DNA of 64,000 nucleotides, from contig NZ_CP118955.1 in the NCBI RefSeq assembly GCF_029023785.1, positions 1,424,501-1,488,500 of the forward strand, written 5' to 3'. This DNA comes from Enterococcus faecium. GTDB taxonomy: Bacteria > Bacillota > Bacilli > Lactobacillales > Enterococcaceae. The position numbers and the translations under genes are program-made. Below are positions 52,615 to 64,000 of this stretch, one piece after another. The stretch's first letter is position 1; each line of letters begins with the position of its first letter. The notes under the pieces are model-generated. The model was not told the origin of the DNA, did no database searches, and saw only the letters and a list, made by a program, of their open reading frames with translations.

Positions 52615-54021
52615 TCAAATATGGATTGGTAAACCTAATGCTAATTCCGAAGCATCCATGACGATTTCGCCAAGAGATGGATGAGGATGAATCGTCAAGG
52701 CGATATCTTCAGCATTCATTCCTGATTCGATTGCTAAAGCTAATTCAGAGACCATATCACTTGCGCCGACTCCACCGATTTGCGCGCCAATAAGCACGTT
52801 ATCTTCGATCGTCGTAACTAGACGGATGAATCCTTCTGTTTTACCAAGCGATAATGCCCGACCGTTCCCTGAAAATGGGAATTTATATGCTTTTGCTTCG
52901 ATACCAGCATCTTTTGCTTCTTTGATCGTCATACCTACAGAAGCCAATTCAGGATCAGTGAAGGCTACTGCCGGCATTGCTTTATAATCTACAGCTACTT
53001 TTTTGCCAGAGATTGCTTCAGCAGCGATTTTTGCTTCATAACTGGCTTTGTGTGCTAATGCCGCCCCTGGAACGATATCACCGATGGCATAGATGTTAGG
53101 TACGTTCGTACGTCCTTGTTTATCCACCGTGATCAATCCTCGTTCTCCTACTTCGACACCCGCTTGTTCTAAGCCCATATCATCTGTATTCGGACGACGA
53201 CCTACAGTGACCATCACATAATCAGCAGTAACGGATTCTTCTTTCCCGTCCACTGCATATTTCACTGTCACGCTGTCACCGTTATCGACTGCTTCTTTCG
53301 CCATTGCATTCGTTACGACTGTTACGCCTTTTTTCTTGAAATCATCTTCTACTAATTTTACTAGATCTTTTTCGTAAGTTGGTAAAATTTGTGGTGAGCC
53401 TTCAAGAATCGTTACTTCTGCTCCTAAGTTTGCGTACGCTCCGCCCAATTCGGCACCAATCACACCGCCACCGATGATCACAAATTTCTTAGGTACTTCT
53501 TTCAATGCTAATCCGCCAGTAGAATCTAACACACGTCCTCCGAATTTAAATCCTGGAATCTCGATTGGACGGGAACCTGTTGCGATGATTGCGTTATTGA
53601 ACGAATAAGTTTGAGCTGAATCTGGATGAATGACGCGTAGTGTGTGATCATCTACGAAGAACGCTTCTCCTTCGATTGTTTCAACCTTATGTTTTTTTAA
53701 TAGGAAACCAACACCAGAAGTCAACGTATGGACAACTTTGTTTTCTTTCCATTCTTGTGTTTTTGCAAAATCTAGTTTGACGTTTTCACTAGTTACTCCA
53801 AACATTTCAGAATCTAGTGACTCTTGATAATGGTGTCCTGCAGCTATCAGTGCTTTTGAAGGAATACAGCCGACATTCAAACAAACACCGCCAATATACT
53901 CTCTTTCAATGATTGCTACTTTTTGTCCCATTTCAGCAGCGCGGATGGCAGCTACATAGCCACCAGGTCCCGCACCAATTACAACTGTATCTAATTCTAC
54001 AGCAAAATCTCCAACTACCAT
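52615..54021 (-). CDS. pdhD: Dihydrolipoamide dehydrogenase (E3)
   Basis: A protein of 468 residues. FAD site [18 protein letters not shown] at residue ~12; redox-active disulfide in [20 protein letters not shown] site [21 protein letters not shown]-terminal catalytic His in [12 protein letters not shown]. It reoxidises the lipoyl groups of the pyruvate dehydrogenase complex. Last gene of the operon, 7 bp after pdhC. Confidence 0.98.
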   Translation of the reverse strand: MVVGDFAVELDTVVIGAGPGGYVAAIRAAEMGQKVAIIEREYIGGVCLNVGCIPSKALIAAGHHYQESLDSEMFGVTSENVKLDFAKTQEWKENKVVHTLTSGVGFLLKKHKVETIEGEAFFVDDHTLRVIHPDSAQTYSFNNAIIATGSRPIEIPGFKFGGRVLDSTGGLALKEVPKKFVIIGGGVIGAELGGAYANLGAEVTILEGSPQILPTYEKDLVKLVEDDFKKKGVTVVTNAMAKEAVDNGDSVTVKYAVDGKEESVTADYVMVTVGRRPNTDDMGLEQAGVEVGERGLITVDKQGRTNVPNIYAIGDIVPGAALAHKASYEAKIAAEAISGKKVAVDYKAMPAVAFTDPELASVGMTIKEAKDAGIEAKAYKFPFSGNGRALSLGKTEGFIRLVTTIEDNVLIGAQIGGVGASDMVSELALAIESGMNAEDIALTIHPHPSLGEIVMDASELALGLPIHI

Positions 54022-54028
54022 TTGTTTA

Positions 54029-55672
54029 TCATCCTTCCATCATTAATAGCTCTGGATCAGCTAAAAGACGTTTGATATTATTCATTGCTTGTTGCGCAGT
54101 TGCTCCATCTACGATACGGTGATCGAAACTTAATGACAGTTTCATCACACGACCGACAACGATTTCGCCTTCAGCATTTACGATTGGTTGTTGTGCAATC
54201 GTTCCTACACCTAAAATAGCTACTTCTGGATAGTTGATGACTGGTGTAAACCAACCGCCACCTACAGATCCGATATTGCTGATCGTAATTGTTCCATTGC
54301 GCATATCTTCTGCAGATAGTTTGCCGTCATGAGCTAATTTTGCTTTCTCATTGATTTCGTCTGCAATAGCAAACATTCCTTTGCGGTCTGCATCTTTCAC
54401 ATTTGGTACATATAGTCCGTGATCCGTATCAGTTGCAATACCGATATTGTAGTAATGTTTATAAACGATTTCTTGGTTTGCATCGTCGATAGATGCATTC
54501 AATACTGGGTATTTCTTAACAGTCGCTGTTAAAGCTTTCACGACATATGGCAAGAAAGTAAGTTTCGTACCATTTGCAGCAGCAACTTCTTTAAATCGTT
54601 TCCGATTATCCCATAGTTTAGACACTTCTACTTCATCATGCAATGTCACGTGTGGAGCTGTATGCTTACTGTTGACCATTGCTTTAGCGATAGCTTTACG
54701 TGTTGGCGTCATTGCTACACGTTCTTCCAAGTCTCCTAAGTTGGACTTGAATGGTTTTGCTGGTGCAGCTGGTTTGCTTTCTGCTGCAGGAGCTGCTTCT
54801 TTCGGTGCTGCCGCTTCTGGCGCTTCTGATTTCGCTGGTGCACTGCTTGGACCACCTGCCAAGAAGTTTTCGATGTCCTCTTTTGTTACTCTGCCACCTT
54901 TTCCAGTTGCAGTTACTTGTGAGATATCTACATCTTTTTCACGGGCAAATTGACGAACAGATGGCATAGCCAATACACGTTTATTTGGATCGGCAGCTTC
55001 AACGACACTTGCTGAACCTGATGTTTCCACTTTTTCTTTTGGTGCTTCAGCTGATGGCGCACTAGTTGACGGTGCACTATTGTGTCCAGGAGCATCGATT
55101 TCTACTAATACATCCCCAACATTTGCTACAGTGCCTTCTGGAACAATCACGTTTTTAACTGTCCCTGTGACAGGTGACGGAATTTCTTCTACTGATTTGT
55201 CATTTTGAACTTCTAGTAATGTATCATCTTCATTGATCGTATCTCCTGGTTTGACGAACCATTTGACGATTTCACCTTCTGCGATTCCTTCACCGATATC
55301 CGGTAACTTAAATTGGAAGACTCCTTCGCTTGACGATCCAGCTGATTCTGTATCAACAGTGGGTTCAGCAGCCGGTTTAGCTGGAGTTTGGGATTCTGCG
55401 GCTACACCACTGTCCCCTTCATTGTCTTCGTGTCCTGGTGCATCGATTTCTACTAATACATCCCCAACATTTGCTACGGTACCTTCTGGAACAATCACAT
55501 TTTTAACCGTTCCTGTAACAGGTGACGGGATTTCTTCTACTGATTTGTCATTTTGAACTTCTAGTAATGTATCATCTTCATTGATCGTATCTCCTGGTTT
55601 GACGAACCATTTGACGATTTCACCTTCTGCGATTCCTTCACCGATATCCGGCAATTTAAATTGATAAGCCAT
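54029..55672 (-). CDS. pdhC: Dihydrolipoamide acetyltransferase (E2) with two lipoyl domains
   Basis: A protein of 547 residues. Two lipoyl domains (~1-80 and ~117-197) carry the lipoylated lysine in [15 protein letters not shown]; over about 78 residues the two are identical in protein sequence and nearly so in DNA. An Ala/Pro linker, a peripheral-subunit-binding domain (residues ~240-275, [19 protein letters not shown]) and the catalytic acetyltransferase domain ([13 protein letters not shown] with the catalytic His and Asp) follow. Confidence 0.98.
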   Translation of the reverse strand: MAYQFKLPDIGEGIAEGEIVKWFVKPGDTINEDDTLLEVQNDKSVEEIPSPVTGTVKNVIVPEGTVANVGDVLVEIDAPGHEDNEGDSGVAAESQTPAKPAAEPTVDTESAGSSSEGVFQFKLPDIGEGIAEGEIVKWFVKPGDTINEDDTLLEVQNDKSVEEIPSPVTGTVKNVIVPEGTVANVGDVLVEIDAPGHNSAPSTSAPSAEAPKEKVETSGSASVVEAADPNKRVLAMPSVRQFAREKDVDISQVTATGKGGRVTKEDIENFLAGGPSSAPAKSEAPEAAAPKEAAPAAESKPAAPAKPFKSNLGDLEERVAMTPTRKAIAKAMVNSKHTAPHVTLHDEVEVSKLWDNRKRFKEVAAANGTKLTFLPYVVKALTATVKKYPVLNASIDDANQEIVYKHYYNIGIATDTDHGLYVPNVKDADRKGMFAIADEINEKAKLAHDGKLSAEDMRNGTITISNIGSVGGGWFTPVINYPEVAILGVGTIAQQPIVNAEGEIVVGRVMKLSLSFDHRIVDGATAQQAMNNIKRLLADPELLMMEG

Positions 55673-55696
55673 GACTTTGTTTCGTCCCTTCTTTTC

Positions 55697-56674
55697 TTAA
55701 AATTCCGCGATTTCTTTTACTTTGTCTTCGATATCTTTTGCATTTGGCAACCAGACATTTTCTGCTTGTCCAAATGGGAAGACTGTATCAGGTGCAGAAA
55801 CTCGTCCGATTGGGGCTTCTAATGAAAGGATAGCGCGTTCTGAGATCTCAGAAACTACTTGCGCGGCAACGCCCGCTTGTCGTTGTGCTTCTTGGACAAC
55901 AACTACGCGACCAGTTTTTTCCACGGATTGAATGATCGTTTCTACATCTAATGGCGCAACTGTACGAAGATCAATGATTTCAACAGATATATTTTCTTTT
56001 GCAAGATTGTCTGCTGCTTTGATTGCTTCACGCACCATTGCTCCGTATGTGATAATAGATACATCTGTTCCCTCACGAGTAACTGCTGCTTTATCCAAAG
56101 GAACTTCGTAAGCTTCATCCGGCACTTCTTCTCGGAATGAGCGATATAGTTTCATGTGTTCTAGGAAAACAACCGGATCGTTACTTCTAATAGAAGAAAT
56201 CAATAGTCCTTTTGCATCATAAGGGTTGGAAGGAATCACTACTCGAATACCAGGAGACTGAGCGATCAAACCTTCTAAATTATCCGAATGCAATTCTGGT
56301 GTATGAACACCGCCACCAAATGGCGAACGAATTGTGATGGGTAGATTTCTAGTGCCGCTCATTCGATATCTTGTACGAGCCATTTGAGCTACTACTTCGT
56401 CCATTGCTTCGAAAATAAAACCAAAGAATTGGATTTCAGGAACTGGACGAAATCCTTCTAACGCAAGACCGAAACTCAATCCTGCGATTCCAGATTCAGC
56501 TAAAGGAGTATCGAATACTCGGTCTTCTCCGAACTTTTCCTGCAATCCTTCAGTTGCCCGGAAAACTCCTCCGTTTTTCCCAACATCTTCACCAAAAACA
56601 ACGACATTCTCGTCATTTTCTAGTTCAAGTGCTAAGGCATCTGTGATTGCTTGGATCATTGTTTTTTGTGCCAT
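55697..56674 (-). CDS. pdhB: Pyruvate dehydrogenase E1 beta subunit
   Basis: A protein of 325 residues. It shows the transketolase-like pattern with [37 protein letters not shown] and [18 protein letters not shown] near the C-terminal dimer domain. It starts 2 bp after pdhA's stop, so the pair is coupled, and works as an alpha2-beta2 E1. Confidence 0.98.
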   Translation of the reverse strand: MAQKTMIQAITDALALELENDENVVVFGEDVGKNGGVFRATEGLQEKFGEDRVFDTPLAESGIAGLSFGLALEGFRPVPEIQFFGFIFEAMDEVVAQMARTRYRMSGTRNLPITIRSPFGGGVHTPELHSDNLEGLIAQSPGIRVVIPSNPYDAKGLLISSIRSNDPVVFLEHMKLYRSFREEVPDEAYEVPLDKAAVTREGTDVSIITYGAMVREAIKAADNLAKENISVEIIDLRTVAPLDVETIIQSVEKTGRVVVVQEAQRQAGVAAQVVSEISERAILSLEAPIGRVSAPDTVFPFGQAENVWLPNAKDIEDKVKEIAEF

Positions 56675-56676
56675 GA

Positions 56677-58246
<1,570 letters not shown>

Positions 58247-59671
58247 TTATTCTGTTAACCACTTTTCTAGAATTTTCATCTTTGAATAAAACAACGGTAT
58301 TTGGTTTTCATCCAGCCTACTGTAATTGATTCTGATTCCATTTATATCTTGCCCAAAAAGTAGACTTGGTGCAATTCCAAGACCCATATCTACTACTTTT
58401 TCTGCTAGTTCGGGGTCTAGTTTTTTCCCATCCCAAGTAATCCAGGCATAGTAACCACCTAAAATTGAATGAAGCTTGAAAAACGATTGTGAATCTCCCC
58501 AAGCGCTTATCAGTCGGCTTTTTTCTTTCAACTTTTTTCTTACATCTTGCATTTTCAAATCAATTGCTTCATTAAATACATTAGCCACTGTGATTTGTGT
58601 AAGGATATTCATCGAAAACTCCATCATTTCTTGCGCTTGAGCTAGTTGCGAGATAAAAGTCTCAGGTCCTATCACCCAACCGATTTTCGTTGTTTTTCCT
58701 AAAACCCTAGATAACGAACCGACGTATAACACATTATCCGGATCAATCGTTCGTATAGGAAGGACTTCTTCTTGGTTTAGAAATGAAAGATCCGTAAATA
58801 CATCGTCTTCAATAATTGGAAGCCGATACTGTCGACACAATTCTACTAGCTTTTCTCGTCGTTTTTGACTCATCACTTTTCCTGTAGGGTTTTGAAAATT
58901 CGGGTTGATAAGCACTGCTTTCAATTTATTTTTATGGATCGATTCTTTCAGTTTTTCTAAGTCGATCCCTTCTTCATCCATCGGTATCCCAAATAAACGC
59001 GTTCCTGAAGCTTTGAAAAGAGGTAATCGGTAAAAAAAAGAAGGTGACTCTACAGCTATCCCCTCTCCAGCTGAAAGAATCGTTTGTAAAATCAAAAAGA
59101 TTGCTTGCTGACCGCCACCAGTCACAAGAAGCTGGTTGGGGGAAAATGCCAATTCAAATTTACTTTCCAAATACCGTTTGATTTTGTTACGTAACGGAGT
59201 ATAGCCTAAAAGATCCATTTCTTTTTCTTCCGCTAAGATTTCTTCAAGAGAATAAGAAGGAAACTCAAAATTCGGCAAAAGCTCATCTGGCATCTCGCTA
59301 GCGTATAAATCAAGAAACGATGTTTTTTGGATCTGCTTTGCTTCTCTTATTTTTTGCTCATACCAGTCCGTCTGCTCATAACGAGGAGAGATCATTTGCC
59401 GCCAATCGATTCTTGGAACAGCGAATTTCCCCCATTCAGTCTGATTAACAAACCATCCGCTGCCACGTTTGCTCGTTAGTACCCCAAGCTCCCTAAGCTC
59501 TTCCAATGCATGGACAACGGTGGAACGATTCACACCAAAAAGTTGCCCTAGTTTTCGTTCTGATTCAAGTTGACTTCCAGGATTGATCCTTCCGTTTTCG
59601 ATTTCTCTCATAATCTGTTCCATAATTTGACGATAAATCGGTCCTTTTTTTTTCTCTACTTTTTCCCACAT
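58247..59671 (-). CDS. MocR-type (GntR HTH plus aminotransferase) transcriptional regulator
   Basis: A protein of 474 residues from the ATG at 59671; the longer frame to 59749 has no ribosome-binding site. N-terminal GntR helix-turn-helix: GPIYRQIMEQIMREIENGRI and FGVNRSTVVHALEELRELG. The C-terminal class I aminotransferase fold runs from about residue 115, with NPNFQNPTGKVMS, DDVFTDLSFL, and the pyridoxal lysine in VGSLSRVLGKTTKIGWV. Such MocR/PdxR/GabR-type proteins sense PLP or amino compounds. Targets unknown; genes around are not vitamin B6 genes. Confidence 0.9.
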   Translation of the reverse strand: MWEKVEKKKGPIYRQIMEQIMREIENGRINPGSQLESERKLGQLFGVNRSTVVHALEELRELGVLTSKRGSGWFVNQTEWGKFAVPRIDWRQMISPRYEQTDWYEQKIREAKQIQKTSFLDLYASEMPDELLPNFEFPSYSLEEILAEEKEMDLLGYTPLRNKIKRYLESKFELAFSPNQLLVTGGGQQAIFLILQTILSAGEGIAVESPSFFYRLPLFKASGTRLFGIPMDEEGIDLEKLKESIHKNKLKAVLINPNFQNPTGKVMSQKRREKLVELCRQYRLPIIEDDVFTDLSFLNQEEVLPIRTIDPDNVLYVGSLSRVLGKTTKIGWVIGPETFISQLAQAQEMMEFSMNILTQITVANVFNEAIDLKMQDVRKKLKEKSRLISAWGDSQSFFKLHSILGGYYAWITWDGKKLDPELAEKVVDMGLGIAPSLLFGQDINGIRINYSRLDENQIPLFYSKMKILEKWLTE

Positions 59672-59753
59672 AAGCTTCTCTTTTCTATTGTCTATTTTTT
59701 CTTTTGATTTTACCGAATTTACGAGAAAAAAGAAAAACTTTTTTTGCAAAACA

Positions 59754-59790
59754 TAAGGGACTGTGACAAAAATCTTATCACAGTCCCTTA
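59754..59790. terminator. Terminator with TGTGA core, ends guaC
   Basis: TAAGGGACTGTGA pairs with TCACAGTCCCTTA. It is a member of the repeated TGTGACA terminator family and is followed by TTCTGAATAA on the plus strand. Confidence 0.8.
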
Positions 59791-59934
59791 TTCTGAATAA
59801 TGATGTTCAAAAGCTTGTATCTGCGATAATAATTCCAGCCAAACAAAACATATAAAGAACTATTTTTGTTTGGCTGTTCTTATTACTTAATGCAGGACAA
59901 CTTTTTCACAACATCCTAATATTTTATTTATTTT

Positions 59935-60912
59935 TTAGATTGTGTCTCCATTAAAAATCGAATTTTTCACGATGACATAGTCAACTTTTCGAATGGCTTC
60001 CAGATCTCTTCCTCCAGCATAAGAAATAGATGATTGAAGGTCTTGTTGCATTTCCACTAGTGTATCTTTCAAAGATCCTTTGTGTTGGATCCAGATTTTC
60101 TTTCCTTCAACATTTCGTTTTTCGCCTTTTTGGAATTCTGAAGCAGAACCAAAGTATTCTTTATACACGATTCCATTTTCGACTTTTGTTTCGCCAGGAG
60201 ATTCCTCGTGACCGGCAAACAATGAACCAATCATGACCATTGTCGCACCAAAACGGACAGATTTTGCAATATCGCCATGTGTTCTGATCCCACCGTCAGC
60301 GATGATCGGCTTGCGAGCTGCTTTCGCACACCATCTAAGAGCTGCCAGTTGCCAGCCTCCAGTCCCAAAGCCTGTCTTGATTTTTGTAATACATACTTTT
60401 CCTGGACCAATCCCGACTTTTGTTGCATCTGCGCCCGCATTTTCCAATTCACGGACGGCTTCCGGTGTACCAACATTACCGGCAATCACAAAAGTTTCAG
60501 GCAAATATTTTTTAATATGCTGAATCATATCAATAACTGAGTTAGCATGTCCATGCGCGATGTCGATAGTGATATAATCAGGATTTAGCGATTCTTCTGC
60601 CAACTTCTCTATAAAGGAATATTCCTCTTTCTTGACGCCAACACTGATCGAGGTAATCAATCCACGCTTTTTCATTTTTTTGATAAACGGAATTCGAGCT
60701 GCTTCATCAAACCGATGCATGATATAGAAATAACCATTTTCCGCTAAGAATTCTGCGATTGTTTCATCAATAATCGTCTGCATGTTGGCAGGCACTACTG
60801 GCATTTTGAATGTATGTTTACCTAATGTGACCGTTGTATCACATTCAGAACGGCTATTTACGATACATTTATTAGGAATTAATTGAATATCTTCGTAATC
60901 AAATACTTTCAT
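59935..60912 (-). CDS. guaC: GMP reductase
   Basis: A protein of 325 residues. It begins [20 protein letters not shown] and has the catalytic cysteine loop [17 protein letters not shown], with [20 protein letters not shown] for phosphate binding. The shorter length and lack of CBS domains distinguish it from IMP dehydrogenase. It reduces GMP to IMP with NADPH, in purine interconversion. Monocistronic with a 198-bp upstream gap. Confidence 0.96.
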   Translation of the reverse strand: MKVFDYEDIQLIPNKCIVNSRSECDTTVTLGKHTFKMPVVPANMQTIIDETIAEFLAENGYFYIMHRFDEAARIPFIKKMKKRGLITSISVGVKKEEYSFIEKLAEESLNPDYITIDIAHGHANSVIDMIQHIKKYLPETFVIAGNVGTPEAVRELENAGADATKVGIGPGKVCITKIKTGFGTGGWQLAALRWCAKAARKPIIADGGIRTHGDIAKSVRFGATMVMIGSLFAGHEESPGETKVENGIVYKEYFGSASEFQKGEKRNVEGKKIWIQHKGSLKDTLVEMQQDLQSSISYAGGRDLEAIRKVDYVIVKNSIFNGDTI

Positions 60913-61110
60913 TACATTATCCTCCTGATGTTCACATCCAGCAAAACACGAACATTATTAATTTAATCAAGGCTTTTTTTAGCGCCCTATGTAATTTAAC
61001 TCAATTAAGCAAAAAAATCAAGAGCAAAAAGAGAATTTATACGAATGGTAAAAAAACATATATTATTTTTAGTCTATACAAACGAAACAATGAATGTTCG
61101 CTTTTAGCGA

Positions 61111-61149
61111 AAAAAAGACTGTGACAAATGTCTTGTCACAGTCTTTTTT
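61111..61149. terminator. Terminator with TGTGACAA core, ends the ABC transporter operon
   Basis: AAAAAAGACTGTGACAA pairs with TTGTCACAGTCTTTTTT. It lies 20 bp beyond the permease stop, and TCTGAATAA follows on the plus strand. Confidence 0.9.
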
Positions 61150-61168
61150 CTGAATAACCGGCGTTCTC

Positions 61169-62374
61169 CTACGTTGTTCGTTTTTTCTTATTATACAAGT
61201 CTAGCACAACGGCTAAAAGCAAGATCAATCCTTTGATTGCCTGCTGCCAGTCTACCCCGACGCCTAAAATCGACATGCCATTGTTCAATACACCCATGAC
61301 CAAGCCACCGACAATCGCACCCATGATTGTTCCAATGCCGCCGGAAGTCGAAGCACCACCAAAATATACTGCCGCCATTGCATCCAGTTCCATCGATGTA
61401 CCTGCTTGAGGTGTTGCCGCATTCAATCGAGCAGCTAAAACTAATCCAGCTAAAGCTGCCATGACTCCCATGTTGACGAATACCCAGAACGTGATTCGCT
61501 TTGTTTTGATCCCTGATAGTTCAGCCGCTTTTCGATTTCCGCCCGTCGCATAAATCTGTCGACCTGCTACTGTTTTATTTGTCAAAAACCCATATGCTGC
61601 AACGATCAAACCAAGAATGATCAAAATAATCGGATACCCTTGATAAGAGGCAAAGATATAAGTTATTCCTAGTACAACGACTGCTGTAAATACCGCCTTT
61701 ACCAAGAAAGCTGTTGGAGATTCCACTTCAAATAAATGATTTTTCCGACGATTTCTTGTTCGCCATTGACCAACAACTAACACGATCGTGATGATCATTC
61801 CTAAAATCAATGTCAAGAAGTGAAGGCTGCTTCCTTCGCTTAAGTCTGGTAAATAACCCGTAGACATTTTTTGGAAAACAGCTGGAAAAGGTGCTAGAGA
61901 TTGGCCTCCTAGAACAACTTGTGTCAGTCCACGAAACATCAGCAATCCTGCTAAAGTCACGATAAACGCCGGTATCCCTGCATAAGCTACCCAAAAACCT
62001 TGCCATGCGCCGATCAGCCCGCCTACTGCAAGACATGCGATAACTGTCATCCACGGGTTCATTTGGCGATTGACCATCATCATGCCCGCAATTGCACCAA
62101 CAAACGCCATCACTGACCCTACCGACAAATCCACATGACCTAAGAGCACAACTAATAACATCCCTGCAGCTAGTACTAATATATGGCTATTTTGCAGAAC
62201 AAGGTTAGTTATATTCAATGGACGCCAGAAAATACCATCCGTCATCAATTGAAACGCAATAAGTAGTCCCGCTAAAATGATCACCATGCTGTAGCGACCA
62301 AAAAGATCAGCTGCTCTACTTTTCAAATTTAGTTTTTTCTCTTTTTTATCCGTAAGATTTTTTGCCTGTTCCAA
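61169..62374 (-). CDS. mmsB: Monosaccharide ABC transporter permease (MmsB/XylH-like)
   Basis: A protein of 401 residues with about ten membrane helices. It has VLLGHVDLSVGSVMAFVGAI, IPAFIVTLAGLLMFRGLTQV, YATGGNRKAAELSGI (the EAA-like loop) and AARLNAATPQAGTSMELDAM, the BPD_transp_2 signature of sugar importers. In relatives it works with MmsA and the binding protein MmsC/ChvE. It starts 1 bp after the ATPase gene, so they are coupled. The sugar is not predictable. Confidence 0.9.
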   Translation of the reverse strand: MEQAKNLTDKKEKKLNLKSRAADLFGRYSMVIILAGLLIAFQLMTDGIFWRPLNITNLVLQNSHILVLAAGMLLVVLLGHVDLSVGSVMAFVGAIAGMMMVNRQMNPWMTVIACLAVGGLIGAWQGFWVAYAGIPAFIVTLAGLLMFRGLTQVVLGGQSLAPFPAVFQKMSTGYLPDLSEGSSLHFLTLILGMIITIVLVVGQWRTRNRRKNHLFEVESPTAFLVKAVFTAVVVLGITYIFASYQGYPIILIILGLIVAAYGFLTNKTVAGRQIYATGGNRKAAELSGIKTKRITFWVFVNMGVMAALAGLVLAARLNAATPQAGTSMELDAMAAVYFGGASTSGGIGTIMGAIVGGLVMGVLNNGMSILGVGVDWQQAIKGLILLLAVVLDLYNKKKRTT

Positions 62375-62375
62375 C

Positions 62376-63902
62376 TTAACCCACCTCTTCTTTCGTCATT
62401 AATTTCATCAAGACTTCCTGATCTGCATCTTCTCGCGAGACTTCTCCTGTAATACGTCCTTCGTTCATCGTATAGATTCGATCACACATCCCTAATATTT
62501 CAGGAAGTTCAGAAGAGATAAGACAGACAGCTTTGCCATTTGCTGCCATTTCTTCGATAATCGTGTAGATCTCATATTTTGCCCCAACATCTATCCCACG
62601 GGTTGGCTCATCCAAAAAAAGAATATCGGGTTGTGTCATCAGCCACTTGGATAAAACGACTTTTTGTTGATTCCCACCACTAAGACTACTGACAATTTGA
62701 TGGATGGAGTTTGTTTTTATACGCATCTTTTTCCGGAAATTTTCTGCCTCAGTTACTTCTTTTTCTTTATCTAATACTCCTTTTTGACTTATTTTATCCA
62801 AACTGCTCAGCGTCACGTTTTCCCGAATATCCATCAGCAGATTCAGTCCTAAAGATTTTCGGTCCTCCGAGACATAAGCGAGTCCGTTTGCAATGGCTGA
62901 AGGAACGGTCTTAACTGATATCTCTGCCCCTTCCTTTAATATACGTCCGGATATCTTGCTTCCATAAGAATGTCCAAATAGACTCATAGCGAATTCAGTT
63001 CTGCCCGCTCCCATCAGTCCAGCTATTCCTACAATCTCTCCTTTTTTCAAATGCAAGTTGATGTGGTCGTTTATGATTCGCTCGTGATCAAGAGGGTGAT
63101 AGACCGTCCAGTCTTCTACTTTAAAATAAACTTCTCCAATATCCGGTTTTCTTTCAGGATAACGATCAACTAAATCTCTGCCCACCATCCCGCGAATAAT
63201 ATGCTCTTCGCTGATCATTTCATTTTCTAGTGTCTCAATCGTCTGTCCATCCCGTAAAATGGTGATTCGATCTGCGATATCCACGATTTCATTCAGCTTA
63301 TGTGAAATAATGATGGAGGTTACACCTTGCTCTTTCAACTCTCGGATCAATCTCAGCAAATTCGCGCTTTCTTCTTCATTCAATGCAGCGGTAGGCTCAT
63401 CCAAAATCAACAGACGGACGGATTTTGATAATGCTTTAGCTATTTCAACTAGTTGCTGTTGCCCTACGCCAATCTGGGATACTAGAAGATTCGGGTCGAT
63501 AGACAAACCGACTTTATTCAGCAGTTCATATGTTTTCTTTTCTGTCAGTTCCCAATCAATCACGCCTCTTTCTGCTTGTTCATTTCCGAGAAAAATATTC
63601 TCTTTTATTGAAAGATAAGGACTTAGTGCTAATTCTTGATGAATGATGACGATGCCTTTTTCTTCACTATCTTTCAAATCTTTAAATTGACACAGCTTTC
63701 CATCATAAAAGATTTCCCCGTCATAGGAGCCATATGGATACAAGCCGCTCAAGACATTCATCAATGTTGATTTTCCCGCTCCGTTTTCTCCGCACAATGC
63801 ATGGATTTCCCCACGTTCAATCATCAGATTCACGCAATCTAACGCTCGGATTCCAGAAAATTTTTTGGTGATATCTGCCATTTTTAAAATACAATCCGCC
63901 AT
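62376..63902 (-). CDS. mmsA: Monosaccharide ABC transporter ATP-binding protein, two ATPase domains
   Basis: A protein of 508 residues. Domain 1: [19 protein letters not shown] (Walker A), [20 protein letters not shown] with [13 protein letters not shown] (signature and Walker B). Domain 2 has a degenerate Walker A ([13 protein letters not shown]), [15 protein letters not shown] and [16 protein letters not shown]. This tandem layout is that of sugar importers such as MglA, RbsA and XylG. The gene lies between the binding protein and the permease. Confidence 0.94.
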   Translation of the reverse strand: MADCILKMADITKKFSGIRALDCVNLMIERGEIHALCGENGAGKSTLMNVLSGLYPYGSYDGEIFYDGKLCQFKDLKDSEEKGIVIIHQELALSPYLSIKENIFLGNEQAERGVIDWELTEKKTYELLNKVGLSIDPNLLVSQIGVGQQQLVEIAKALSKSVRLLILDEPTAALNEEESANLLRLIRELKEQGVTSIIISHKLNEIVDIADRITILRDGQTIETLENEMISEEHIIRGMVGRDLVDRYPERKPDIGEVYFKVEDWTVYHPLDHERIINDHINLHLKKGEIVGIAGLMGAGRTEFAMSLFGHSYGSKISGRILKEGAEISVKTVPSAIANGLAYVSEDRKSLGLNLLMDIRENVTLSSLDKISQKGVLDKEKEVTEAENFRKKMRIKTNSIHQIVSSLSGGNQQKVVLSKWLMTQPDILFLDEPTRGIDVGAKYEIYTIIEEMAANGKAVCLISSELPEILGMCDRIYTMNEGRITGEVSREDADQEVLMKLMTKEEVG

Positions 63903-63955
63903 AATTCTTATCCTCTCTCTGACTTAGATCTCTTTAGTTCCTTGTTTGGTTCCTC

Positions 63956-64000
63956 TTAATTTTTCAGATCGGATTCTTTATAATAATCGGTGTCGATCAG
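63956..64000 (-). CDS. Sugar ABC transporter binding protein, last codons only
   Basis: The minus strand reads 14 residues, LIDTDYYKESDLKN, then a stop, 53 bp before mmsA. A TDYY ending before the stop is seen in ChvE/MmsC-type substrate-binding proteins, and the operon order (binding protein, ATPase, permease) supports it. Almost all of the gene lies beyond the window. Confidence 0.7.
   Translation of the reverse strand: MIDTDYYKESDLKN

Overview
The window looks like chromosome of a low-GC Firmicute of the Enterococcus type, most likely E. faecium or a close relative. This is a judgement from protein style, from codon and base composition, and from gene order, not from a database search. 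Gene order from about 32.7 to 57.8 kb follows the Bacillales/Lactobacillales core: holA, comEC-comEB-comEA, sepM(ylbL)-coaD-rsmD-ylbG-ylbF, a CAP-associated membrane protein, pyc, ftsW, ylaN, recQ, typA, an inositol-monophosphatase-type enzyme, yktA and pdhDCBA. Almost all of it reads on the minus strand.

Layout. 0-9.7 kb: accessory and housekeeping genes: a di/tripeptide transporter (cut by the window edge), an Frm2/Hbn1-type nitroreductase, a C39-like peptidase, YxeA, small proteins, a universal stress protein and a LysM surface protein, with tRNA-Gln(CUG). A complete IS30-family element (6565-7612) splits a small helical-protein gene that has an intact paralogue at 5270-5455. tRNA-Leu(CAG) lies at 9994-10077. 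11.3-21.7 kb: an integrated element of about 10 kb, very AT-rich, inserted in the 3' part of a DUF59/MIP18-family gene. A displaced 58-codon 3' end of that gene remains at 11295-11468, while the intact gene at 21347-21691 carries a similar but diverged 3' end supplied by the element. The tyrosine integrase lies next to the intact copy. The cargo is a two-gene unit (17168-18481 and 16000-17181) of an unrecognised protein followed, with overlap, by a SIR2-domain protein, which is a candidate anti-phage or abortive-infection system. There is also a zinc-motif, acidic-tailed protein resembling phage ssDNA-binding proteins (18812-20083), an IS3-family element with a dead transposase, two genes cut off at that IS, a second decayed integrase and an unknown ORF.

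21.8-32.7 kb: YitT, YajQ, a nuclease-helicase fusion, a metallo-beta-lactamase-fold hydrolase, a histidine phosphatase, UppP, a P1B-4 metal ATPase (probably Fe(II) efflux) preceded by PerR-like and Fur-like boxes, DUF441, a 42-residue membrane protein missing from ordinary ORF lists, a candidate small RNA (about 32136-32228) and rpsT. 32.7-57.8 kb: the core block above. The competence cluster holds an SGNH hydrolase gene broken by two frameshifts. The pyruvate dehydrogenase operon encodes an E2 with two identical lipoyl domains. 58.2-64 kb: a MocR-type regulator, GMP reductase and a monosaccharide ABC transporter (MmsB, MmsA and the last codons of the binding protein).

Four single-base-deletion frameshifts are inferred, at least three of them in A-runs (IS3 orfB, the small integrase and twice in the SGNH gene). 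They may be real decay, but homopolymer sequencing error should be excluded first. No CRISPR array, rRNA or plasmid origin was seen.
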